Positions 6,328 to 11,607 of a stretch of DNA of 11,607 nucleotides are shown here, piece by piece. The position numbers were made by a program, and so were the translations under genes. This DNA is from Candidatus Aerophobus profundus SCGC AAA252-L23 (GTDB taxonomy: Bacteria; Aerophobota; Aerophobia; Aerophobales; Aerophobaceae), in assembly GCA_000402295.1 (NCBI GenBank), contig AQRW01000106.1, positions 1 to 11,607 of the forward strand. Reading direction: 5' to 3'. Each line of letters begins with the position of its first letter. Position 1 is the first letter of the stretch. The notes under the pieces were generated by a model. The model was not told where the DNA came from, did not search any database, and saw nothing but the letters and a program-made list of their open reading frames with translations.

Positions 6328-6996
6328 TCACTCCTCAATGGCAATGACTCTTACAGGAGAAGAATCCAATCCTCTCACTTTCCAACACAAAGCTACTAAA
6401 AAAACCCTTTTTTTGGTCAACTTCTCCAGGTTGGTTAAATGCTCAATAACAGGTATGTTATTCTTGAACAAAAGCTCATGATTAGGTTGGCTATCTATTC
6501 CTCGGACCTCAAAACCAGAGGCATCGGTAGCCAAACAGGATATCTTTTTCTCCACCAGCCACTGTGTAGCCTCGGGAGTAAGATAAGGTCGCTGGTGAGC
6601 CAGTGGGGTACGATAATTTTTGTCCAGCCCGGTCTTCAGTATGACGATATCATTTTCCTGAACCTCTTTTCCTCTAGTTTCCAGCTCTTCTCGCTCAATG
6701 GCCTGGTTGGTCTTCTTATAAGAAAAGTCCAGAATGACTGCCTCACCCATCAGTCTGGAGAGAGGAATTTCAGAGACATCCATTCCTTCCTTAAGATAGT
6801 GATAGGGAGCTTCAATATGAGTTCCCACGTGTGACCACATGGTTACCTCACTCATTATATACCAGCTTCCCTCTGGCCGATGATACCCAGGCAAGAGTTC
6901 ATCCACAAACTTGTTCTTAACCTCAAGTTTATACTCCTCCTCACCAGGCAGGAGTGTGTGAGATAGATCAACAACTTTCTTGTTTTTTATCATCAT
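6328..6996 (-). CDS. Cyclase-family metal-dependent hydrolase (kynurenine formamidase-like fold)
   Basis: This 222-residue protein belongs to the cyclase/formamidase family (PF04199-like), which includes kynurenine formamidase and isatin hydrolase, Mn- or Zn-dependent enzymes that open amide, lactam or similar bonds. The family's metal motif HxGTHxDAP appears as HVGTHIEAPYHY at 56-67, with His56 and His60 intact and Glu62 in place of the usual Asp. DLSHTLLPG at 10-18 and the C-terminal IPVIEHLTNLEKL and DSSPVRVIAI blocks are also characteristic. No signal peptide, so cytoplasmic. Two adjacent ATG codons start the gene (6996 and 6993); AAGGAG lies four and seven bases upstream of them, favouring the second. 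No tryptophan-degradation genes are nearby, so kynurenine is unlikely. In this operon it may hydrolyse a sugar-derived lactone or amide, which is inference. Confidence 0.85.
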   Translation of the reverse strand: MMIKNKKVVDLSHTLLPGEEEYKLEVKNKFVDELLPGYHRPEGSWYIMSEVTMWSHVGTHIEAPYHYLKEGMDVSEIPLSRLMGEAVILDFSYKKTNQAIEREELETRGKEVQENDIVILKTGLDKNYRTPLAHQRPYLTPEATQWLVEKKISCLATDASGFEVRGIDSQPNHELLFKNNIPVIEHLTNLEKLTKKRVFLVALCWKVRGLDSSPVRVIAIEE

Positions 6997-7024
6997 TGAT
7001 CTCCTTTTTTGCTATATTGGTTAT

Positions 7025-7501
7025 TTAGCCAGTACCGGCGTACTTTCTTTCAATTTCGGCATATTTATCTACTCTAACAGCGTGCCGTTCTCCCGCAAAT
7101 TCTGTGGTCAACCAGGTCTTTACTATCTCTTTGGCTAACTCTGTTCCTACAATACGAGCTCCCATGGTCAGGATGTTAGCATTATTGTGCTGGCGTGATT
7201 TTTGGGCGCAAAAAAGTTCGTTGCATAGGGCTGCCCGAGCTCCCGGAACTTTGTTCGCTACAATGGACATACCTAGGCCCGTTCCGCAGATTAAGATGCC
7301 TCTATCGTATGTTCCGCTGACCACGGATTCACTTACCTTAGCCGCGAGATAAGGGTAATCATCGTCGGACTCTTGGGAAAATGCACCAAAATCTTTGCTT
7401 TCCATCCCTAGTTCCGGCAAGTATTCCCTAATTATGTTTTTTAACTGAAAACCTGCGTAGTCACTTCCTAACGCTATCCGCATCATCATCATCATCATCA
7501 T
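7025..7501 (-). CDS. rpiB: RpiB/LacA/LacB-family sugar-phosphate isomerase
   Basis: This cytoplasmic aldose-ketose isomerase interconverts sugar phosphates such as ribose 5-phosphate and ribulose 5-phosphate; relatives act on galactose 6-phosphate, allose 6-phosphate or tetrulose phosphates. RGILICGTGLGMSIVANK at 67-84 holds the catalytic Cys72 and the GTGLG loop, QHNNANILTMGARIVG at 104-119 holds the ring-opening His105, and GERHAVRV at 137-144 supplies phosphate-binding arginines. The N-terminal DHxGF motif reads DYAGF (14-18), with Tyr replacing a conserved His. The annotated start is the first of seven in-frame ATG codons, giving MMMMMMMRIALGSD; family members normally begin at the last one (MRIALGSD), so up to six Met residues are extra. 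GGAG is nine bases before the first ATG and sits in a small hairpin. Neighbours are the permease (60 bases) and the cyclase (28 bases). Confidence 0.92.
   Translation of the reverse strand: MMMMMMMRIALGSDYAGFQLKNIIREYLPELGMESKDFGAFSQESDDDYPYLAAKVSESVVSGTYDRGILICGTGLGMSIVANKVPGARAALCNELFCAQKSRQHNNANILTMGARIVGTELAKEIVKTWLTTEFAGERHAVRVDKYAEIERKYAGTG
7481..7501 (-). repeat. (ATG)7 microsatellite at the rpiB start
   Basis: Seven perfect tandem ATG triplets form the beginning of the rpiB frame. All are in frame with the gene, so gain or loss of units changes only the number of leading Met residues and the spacing from the ribosome-binding site to a usable start. AAAGG directly precedes the first ATG, which would give good spacing to the third or fourth. 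Confidence 0.95.
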
Positions 7502-7507
7502 CCTTTC

Positions 7508-7524
7508 ATTCTCCTAAGGAGAAT
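7508..7524 (-). promoter_or_regulatory. Small hairpin covering the rpiB ribosome-binding site
   Basis: On the transcribed strand ATTCTCC-TTA-GGAGAAT forms a perfect 7-bp stem with a three-base loop. The GGAG in its 3' arm is the best Shine-Dalgarno match for rpiB, nine bases before the first ATG. Folding would hide it and leave only the weak AAAGG touching the ATG run. A role in lowering rpiB translation relative to the transport genes is inferred. Confidence 0.55.
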
Positions 7525-7561
7525 TTCTTTTTATTGGTCATTTTGGCGTTATCCCCTAAAT

Positions 7562-8401
7562 TTAACCTTTTATGGCACCGGAAAACATTGCTTTAGCCAT
7601 ATATTTGCGTACCATGATAGAAAAGAAAATAACCGGAATTAAAACTATCATAGCCCCGGCGGCTACTTTACCCCACTCTATACCCTCGTAAGCCATAAAG
7701 TTTATTATAGCTATGGTGGCGGTCAGCGCCTCTCTCCGGGTGAGAACCAGGGCAAAGATAAATTCATTCCAGCACCACATGAAAATAATAAGCGCGGTAG
7801 CGATGAGCCCGGTGGTGGAAAGGGGCAAAACAACATAGATAAAAGATTGCCAGGTAGAGGCACCGTCAATTTTCGCCGCTTCTTCGATAGAGGTAGGGAA
7901 TTGGGCAAAGAAGCCGTTCATAGTCCACACCACGATAGGAAGATTGAAAGTCAAGTAAGCTATGATCAGTCCCATCCGGGTATCTATCAGTTTTAAATAC
8001 TGAAAACTCACGAAGTAGGGTATTACATAAACCATAGCTGGAAGCATTCTGGTAGCGAGTGTCCAACTGATAATCTGATTTTTAAATCGAAATTCACACT
8101 TTTTGAAGGCATAAGCAGCCGGAACTCCTATGATTAAGGAGAGCGCCACGGAGCCCAGACTTACAATCATACTGTTGGAAAAGTAACGGAAGAAATTTGA
8201 GTGAACTATCACCTCATAATAGTGCTTAAAAGTGGGCCTGAATATAAAAAGAGGAGGATAGGTAAAGGCTTGAAGTTGAGTTTTCAGAGAGAGTAGTCCC
8301 AGCCAAATTACGGGAAATAAGGTAAAGATTAAAGTGGCCAATACAAAAATATATATTCCTACCAGGAAAAGGTTACGCCGGATAAATTTTAATCCATTCA
8401 T
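7562..8401 (-). CDS. ABC sugar permease, MalG-type
   Basis: This is the second membrane subunit of the importer encoded by the eight-gene run. The 279 residues include a first helix at about 13-38, SLKTQLQAF...PPLFIFRPTFKHY at 38-61, helices near 75-100, 110-135, 143-165, 196-216 and 248-264, and the EAA loop EEAAKIDGASTWQ at 173-185 with LPLSTT at 192-197. Normal length for MalG/SmoG-type sugar and polyol permeases. ATG at 8401 is seven bases after the MalF-type gene, with AAGGAT about ten bases upstream. It gives the full-length comparison for the truncated paralogue at 11-526. Confidence 0.94.
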   Translation of the reverse strand: MNGLKFIRRNLFLVGIYIFVLATLIFTLFPVIWLGLLSLKTQLQAFTYPPLFIFRPTFKHYYEVIVHSNFFRYFSNSMIVSLGSVALSLIIGVPAAYAFKKCEFRFKNQIISWTLATRMLPAMVYVIPYFVSFQYLKLIDTRMGLIIAYLTFNLPIVVWTMNGFFAQFPTSIEEAAKIDGASTWQSFIYVVLPLSTTGLIATALIIFMWCWNEFIFALVLTRREALTATIAIINFMAYEGIEWGKVAAGAMIVLIPVIFFSIMVRKYMAKAMFSGAIKG

Positions 8402-8408
8402 TTTCTGT

Positions 8409-9269
8409 TTATCCTTGTTTCGCTACCGCACTAAGAAAATACCAATTGAGAGCAAATACGAGGGCAAAAAGTACCGTAATTAAGCTAGCCGCATATCCAA
8501 TCTTGTAATAAACAAAACCAGACATATAAGCATAGAAATTGATAATCTCAGTGGCTGAAGCTGGTCCCCCTTTAGTCATCACGAAAATAAGAGGCAGAAT
8601 TCCCAGGGCATCCATTATTCTAAAGAGCAGGACAATTATCATTACCGGCTTGATCAGAGGGAGGACAATAAATCTGACCATTTGTAGTTTATTAACTCCA
8701 TCTATAGTCGCTGCTTCCATAGCTTCAGATGGTAAATTCTCCATAGCGGCCAAGAGAAGAAGCATTACAAAAGGGCTCCATTCCCATACTGCCGCCATAA
8801 GAACAGCAATTTGAGCAGTAAATGGACGATTTAGCCAGTCGGGACCCTGGATACTGATCATTTTAAGGTAATAATTGATTCCTCCTAGATTGGGAGTAAA
8901 AAGCACTTTCCAGGTGAGTCCCACGATTACCGGTGGGATAACCATAGGAATAAGGAGAAGAGTACGGATTACTTGAGTGCCTTTAAGCCGAGGACGCAAA
9001 GCTAAGGCCCATAGAAAACCCAGGATCATCTGGATGGTTACGGGAATAAATATGTAGTAGAAGGAAACCCACAGAGAATTCCAAAATCTGGAATCTGAGG
9101 CCAGGGAGATGTAATTACGTAATCCCATAAATTTTTGAGAACCTGGACGAATGAGATTCCAGGGGGTTAAACTCAGATAGAAATTCAAGAGAGCCGGAAT
9201 AATGGTTAGTACCCCAAAAATTATCAAGAAAGGCAAAAGCCAAAAAAAATAAATCCTTTGTTCTCTCAC
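8409..9269 (-). CDS. ABC sugar permease, MalF-type
   Basis: This is the first membrane subunit of the importer. The 286 residues have a first helix at about 7-32, a periplasmic segment to about 64, helices near 66-90, 101-122, 153-175, 205-226 and 258-280, and an intact EAA loop (EAATIDGVNKLQ at 185-196, LPLIKP at 203-208). WEWSPF at 162-167 and MTKGGP at 231-236 mark it as sugar-type. The start is GTG at 9269; the frame is closed four codons further upstream by TAA and no good Shine-Dalgarno is visible, so expression may be lower than that of the preceding binding-protein gene. The 79-base gap to that gene holds a hairpin. Confidence 0.92.
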   Translation of the reverse strand: MREQRIYFFWLLPFLIIFGVLTIIPALLNFYLSLTPWNLIRPGSQKFMGLRNYISLASDSRFWNSLWVSFYYIFIPVTIQMILGFLWALALRPRLKGTQVIRTLLLIPMVIPPVIVGLTWKVLFTPNLGGINYYLKMISIQGPDWLNRPFTAQIAVLMAAVWEWSPFVMLLLLAAMENLPSEAMEAATIDGVNKLQMVRFIVLPLIKPVMIIVLLFRIMDALGILPLIFVMTKGGPASATEIINFYAYMSGFVYYKIGYAASLITVLFALVFALNWYFLSAVAKQG

Positions 9270-9307
9270 TCTGATTTTGTGTTATTTTTTTAGTTAATAC
9301 TTTTTCT

Positions 9308-9341
9308 GTAAGGGAGGACCCTAAAGTGGACCCTCCCTTAC
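9308..9341 (-). promoter_or_regulatory. Intercistronic hairpin after the binding-protein gene
   Basis: Perfect 10-bp inverted repeat GTAAGGGAGG / CCTCCCTTAC with a 14-base loop, beginning eight bases after the binding-protein stop. The next transcribed bases are AGAAAAAGTA, so there is no T tract. Its position matches that of the 18-bp hairpin in the other importer operon although the sequences are unrelated. It probably stabilises the binding-protein mRNA or partly stops transcription before the permeases. Confidence 0.65.
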
Positions 9342-9348
9342 TTTTATT

Positions 9349-10704
9349 CTACTTCTGATAGTACCCCGCTTCTTTTATGATATCATCTACTTTTTTGTTA
9401 ACCTCAGTAAAAGCTTCCTCGGCTGTTTTGTTTCCCACTATCACCTGGTTTAAAGCCAGAGCTACACTATCACCGATTTCCGGCCACTCCGGTATTCGGG
9501 GCCGAAATTCCGGATAGCCAATATCCAGGCTCTTCATGAATTTCTCCAAAAACCCGCCGGCAAAGCCCCATTTTTTTACAAACGCCGGATCGCTCCAGAT
9601 AGATTTCCTGGTAACGGCAATATGTTTGTAGTCAAGAGAGGTCTTCAAAAGGATATCTCGGCTGGTAGCCCATTGCATGAACAACCATCCGGCTTCTTTG
9701 TTGGGAGCATTATTAGGAATCATCCAGCCGTGGCCGGTAAAAGAGGGAAATCGTCCGGCCGGACCTCGAGGAACCAGAGCAAAATATAGTTTCCCGATTA
9801 CTTTTGATTGCTCGGGGTCCAGTATTCTACCGGCCAGAGGTGCACCTTCAATACACATAGCCACTTTGCCCTGTTGCATAGCTATTACTACATCGTCAAA
9901 GGTGGAGGAAGCTGCTCCGGGAATACTGAAATAACGCAGTAATGTCCCGTAAACACGAGCTGCCATAATGGCCTGAGAAGAGTCAAGGACCGGGTGAAGA
10001 TCACCTTTTTCAATATCCTTAAAAAACTTCCCTCCTAATCCGCGCAGGAAAATGGGAAAGTGCCATTGATTCATATTTCTATTGGGTGCTCCTCGAAGAG
10101 CAACTCCGGGAACATCGGGAGTATTAACCTTGATAACATCACCGATAAACTCATCAATGGTATCTGCCGGCCCCGCTAGACCATACTTATCAAAGATATC
10201 TTTGCGACAGTATTGGATTACGGTTGCCGAAAACCAGGGTAGACCATACAGAACTCCCTGATATCTCATCATGTCTAGCGGCCCCTCGAGAATATCATCC
10301 ATGTCCAGAACGCTATCATCGGTAATACTTTTGTCTTTGATAAAAGGTTCAATAGGTGTAACCCAGCCTGCTTTCACCTCAGAGGGTAAACTTGATCCTC
10401 CCAGCCAGGCTGCGTCATAGGCTCCTGCAGGAGAGGCTAATTCAAGACCCAGTTTTTGTAGAGCAACCTGCTCAGAATAAGCAATAGACTCGACCTTTAT
10501 TCCTGTCTTTTTCTCGAATTCGGGGATGAAATACTTAATTCCGTCAAAATAAGTGTTGCGAAAAAAGAAAACACCTATCTTTTTTCCTTTAAATTGATTC
10601 CAAAGAGCATCACTGGCCAGGACTGTTGACCCGGCAATGGCCAAAATCACCGCTACTCCGACTACTAATCTTAGCATTCTTTTCTTGTGAAATTGTACTT
10701 TCAC
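9349..10704 (-). CDS. Periplasmic sugar/polyol-binding protein of an ABC importer (family 1)
   Basis: This is the solute-binding protein that heads the eight-gene operon. The 451-residue precursor has a basic start, a hydrophobic core at about 12-28 and a likely signal peptidase I site after VLA30 (VLA-SDALW), with no lipobox Cys, unlike its paralogue at 1539-2876. FIPEFEKKTGIKVESI at about 59-74 is the family's N-domain hallmark; RPRIPEWPEIGD at 401-412 precedes the final helices and is shared with the paralogue and, as I recall, with mannitol/sorbitol-type binding proteins. The start is GTG at 10704 with AAGGAGGAG about eight bases upstream, a strong site. Bases 9524-9558 inside the gene are duplicated at the left edge of the window. 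The exact ligand is unknown; downstream kinase and isomerase genes suggest a monosaccharide or polyol. Confidence 0.93.
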   Translation of the reverse strand: MKVQFHKKRMLRLVVGVAVILAIAGSTVLASDALWNQFKGKKIGVFFFRNTYFDGIKYFIPEFEKKTGIKVESIAYSEQVALQKLGLELASPAGAYDAAWLGGSSLPSEVKAGWVTPIEPFIKDKSITDDSVLDMDDILEGPLDMMRYQGVLYGLPWFSATVIQYCRKDIFDKYGLAGPADTIDEFIGDVIKVNTPDVPGVALRGAPNRNMNQWHFPIFLRGLGGKFFKDIEKGDLHPVLDSSQAIMAARVYGTLLRYFSIPGAASSTFDDVVIAMQQGKVAMCIEGAPLAGRILDPEQSKVIGKLYFALVPRGPAGRFPSFTGHGWMIPNNAPNKEAGWLFMQWATSRDILLKTSLDYKHIAVTRKSIWSDPAFVKKWGFAGGFLEKFMKSLDIGYPEFRPRIPEWPEIGDSVALALNQVIVGNKTAEEAFTEVNKKVDDIIKEAGYYQK

Positions 10705-10754
10705 TTGTTTCTCCTCCTTTCATAATCAGACTGATTGGATGCTGAATTAAGACA

Positions 10755-10764
10755 TCACCTCCTT
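10755..10764 (-). promoter_or_regulatory. Second, isolated Shine-Dalgarno decamer in binding-protein leader
   Basis: The minus strand reads AAGGAGGTGA here, 50 bases upstream of the GTG start, which already has its own strong site. The only adjacent frame is ATG-TCT-TAA overlapping the motif. A TATTAT hexamer lies about 15 bases upstream (in CTATTATTAAAG) and could be a -10 box, but no -35 box is evident at 16-18 bases. The same decamer precedes the other binding-protein gene. Confidence 0.5.
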
Positions 10765-10958
10765 GTTCTTTAATAATAGTTTAGATTTCCCAAAGGTAGC
10801 CGCAAGTTTTAACTTGCGCAAAGGAGTTACGATAACCCCAACCTTTAGGTTGCGCAAAAGAAGCCATGGTAGCCGCAGCTTTTAAGCTGCGCAAATAAGC
10901 GCAGGCTAAAAACTGTGGTTACCTTACCCAGGCCAAGATTTTAAAGAACCGAGTTATG

Positions 10959-11031
10959 GATAGGGGTGACTTTAGTCGCCCTCCGTGAAGCACGAGTTAA
11001 AAAACAATTGGGAGGCTTTAGCCTCCCCTAC
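10959..11031. repeat. 73-base two-hairpin module, right copy
   Basis: Counterpart of 3154-3226: same pair of hairpins (10964-10981 and 11010-11027) and a 28-base spacer differing at 4 positions. The foot is GATAG where the left copy has GGTAG. The outer stem differs from the left copy by a compensated pair next to the loop (GGC/GCC here, GGT/ACC there), so pairing is kept. Confidence 0.8.
10999..11027 (-). terminator. Probable intrinsic terminator after the sulfatase gene
   Basis: On the minus strand GGGAGGC-TAAA-GCCTCCC is followed by AATTG and then six T. It lies about 50 bases after the sulfatase stop. The stem is GC-rich and perfect; the five-base gap before the T run is longer than ideal. 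It is also the outer hairpin of the REP-like module. Confidence 0.5.
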
Positions 11032-11079
11032 TCTCAAGAATATGCTTTTTATGAGATTGTTTCTTCTCCCGCTGCAGTT

Positions 11080-11607
11080 TCAATACCCCAATAGCGGGCT
11101 ACACCCCGGTCGATCAGTTGTTTTCCGAAGATACTCGGGAATACTACCTCCGGCATCCGCTACCGCTAAGTTTTTCATTTTCTCACAAACATCCGGATGT
11201 TCTGTGGCTACGTTGTGTTCCAGTTGGGCATCTGTCTTTAAATCAAAGAGAAGAGGAGCTTCTCCCCAAAGGTAAGCATTATACCACCAGCGCTGGTTGC
11301 GCACCATCACTACCGGTCCCCAGGCAGAGGTAACGTGGTCATAAAGCTCGGGACCTTTACTTAAAGCTAAGGGCCAGATATTCTTTCCATCCATAGCTTG
11401 ATCAGGTTCAATTCCTAAATAAGCTAAAATGGTAGGAGGAAGATCAAAGTTGTAAATAAAACTCTCACAAGTTGTTCCGGCTCCTTCTCCTTGAGGGTGG
11501 CGAATCATCAAGACAAGATCAGCCACTTCTCTGGTCATCGGATGACCTTGCTTTCCTACTATGTTGTGCTCCCCAATATTGTGTCCATGGTCGGAGATAA
11601 CCGCAAT
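11080..11607 (-). CDS. Sulfatase, C-terminal part (runs off the right edge)
   Basis: This is the last 175 residues of a type I sulfatase/alkaline phosphatase-superfamily enzyme that hydrolyses sulfate esters, often on polysaccharides or aryl compounds. The frame is open to base 11607, so the first Met seen at 11538 is internal. SDHGHNIGEHNIVGKQG lies 19 residues before that Met's region, with the Asp-His metal ligands and the Lys that contacts sulfate. NFDLPPTILAYLGI and the MDGKNIWPL segment follow, and the LFDLKTDAQLEHNVA block near the C-terminus is the usual family ending (LYDL.xDPxExxNLA). The CxPxR/CxAxR active-site cysteine lies outside the window, so activity and anaerobic or aerobic maturation cannot be judged. 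It ends about 50 bases before a probable terminator and is likely a separate transcription unit from the importer operon. Confidence 0.92.
   Translation of the reverse strand: MAVISDHGHNIGEHNIVGKQGHPMTREVADLVLMIRHPQGEGAGTTCESFIYNFDLPPTILAYLGIEPDQAMDGKNIWPLALSKGPELYDHVTSAWGPVVMVRNQRWWYNAYLWGEAPLLFDLKTDAQLEHNVATEHPDVCEKMKNLAVADAGGSIPEYLRKTTDRPGCSPLLGY

Larger units (their letters stand above)
10795..11031. repeat. Cluster of six REP-like GTAG-footed palindromes (right copy)
   Basis: This fills most of the 375-base gap between the sulfatase and the binding-protein gene. Units: CGCAAGT-TTTA-ACTTGCG at 10801-10818 with GGTAG foot; CAACC-TTTA-GGTTG at 10839-10852, foot decayed; CGCAGCT-TTTA-AGCTGCG at 10874-10891 with GGTAG foot; inverted and partly decayed CGCAGGC-TAAA-AACTGTG at 10900-10917; GGGTGAC-TTTA-GTCGCCC at 10964-10981, kept paired by one G-T wobble; GGGAGGC-TTTA-GCCTCCC at 11010-11027, followed by CTAC. 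Several units share stem sequence with the left cluster, in a different order and with different decay, which argues for repeated insertion of a family and not one recent block duplication. The bases between the cluster and the GTG start (10705-10794) are described under the leader site. Confidence 0.85.

Noticed and set aside
6328..6996. Kynurenine formamidase (kynB) of tryptophan degradation
   Set aside because: Fold and metal motif match the family, but there are no tryptophan or kynurenine genes nearby and the context is sugar catabolism, so only a family-level call is justified.
10985..11275. Plus-strand open frame of 96 codons overlapping the sulfatase
   Set aside because: It lies antisense to a clear sulfatase C-terminus and partly within the palindrome cluster; its translation resembles nothing and has no coding signature.
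11080..11538. Sulfatase start at the ATG at 11538
   Set aside because: The same frame is open to the window edge and encodes the conserved SDHG...GEH...K motif upstream of that Met, so the gene continues beyond the window.

Overview
All genes in this window are read from the minus strand, so the biological order runs from the right edge to the left. The layout is: the C-terminal part of a sulfatase (right edge); a cluster of small GTAG-footed palindromes; an eight-gene operon-like run (sugar/polyol binding protein, two ABC permeases, RpiB-type isomerase, cyclase-family metal hydrolase, the alpha and beta subunits of a 2-oxoacid/acetoin dehydrogenase E1, ribokinase); a second cluster of the same palindromes; and a second, paralogous binding protein-permease-permease set whose last gene is cut by an abnormal sequence junction at the left edge.

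The organism is an uncultured-type heterotrophic bacterium of moderate GC that I cannot place to phylum. One binding protein has a lipobox and the other a plain signal peptidase I signal; a freely soluble binding protein suggests a periplasm and hence a diderm, but this is only a hint. Sulfatase, two carbohydrate importers and a sugar-kinase/isomerase pair point to growth on plant- or algal-type carbohydrates. The binding proteins share a C-terminal RPRI.EWP..GD motif that I associate with polyol/sugar binding proteins. No ABC ATPase is encoded here, so both importers probably use a shared MsmX/UgpC-type ATPase encoded elsewhere.

The eight genes at 3375-10704 have intergenic gaps of 79, 7, 60, 28, 9, 9 and 1 bases and probably form one transcription unit: import, phosphorylation and isomerisation of a sugar, hydrolysis of a lactone- or amide-like intermediate by the cyclase-family enzyme, and TPP-dependent decarboxylation by E1. 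E2 and E3 partners are absent, and I do not recognise this gene combination as a described pathway.

The most striking non-coding structure is the pair of palindrome clusters (3004-3226 and 10795-11031). Most units have a GGTAG foot, a stem of about 7 bp and a 4-base TTTA loop; the stem sequence differs between units but the two arms change together. This resembles REP/BIME elements. Each cluster ends with a near-identical 73-base two-hairpin module whose outer hairpin is followed by a T-rich stretch in the direction of transcription, so it may end the upstream operon. Both binding-protein genes are followed by a strong hairpin without a T tract, and both have an isolated perfect Shine-Dalgarno decamer in their leader. 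The first 35 bases are an exact copy of an internal part of the binding-protein gene near 9.5 kb, marking either an assembly/amplification chimera or a real rearrangement.
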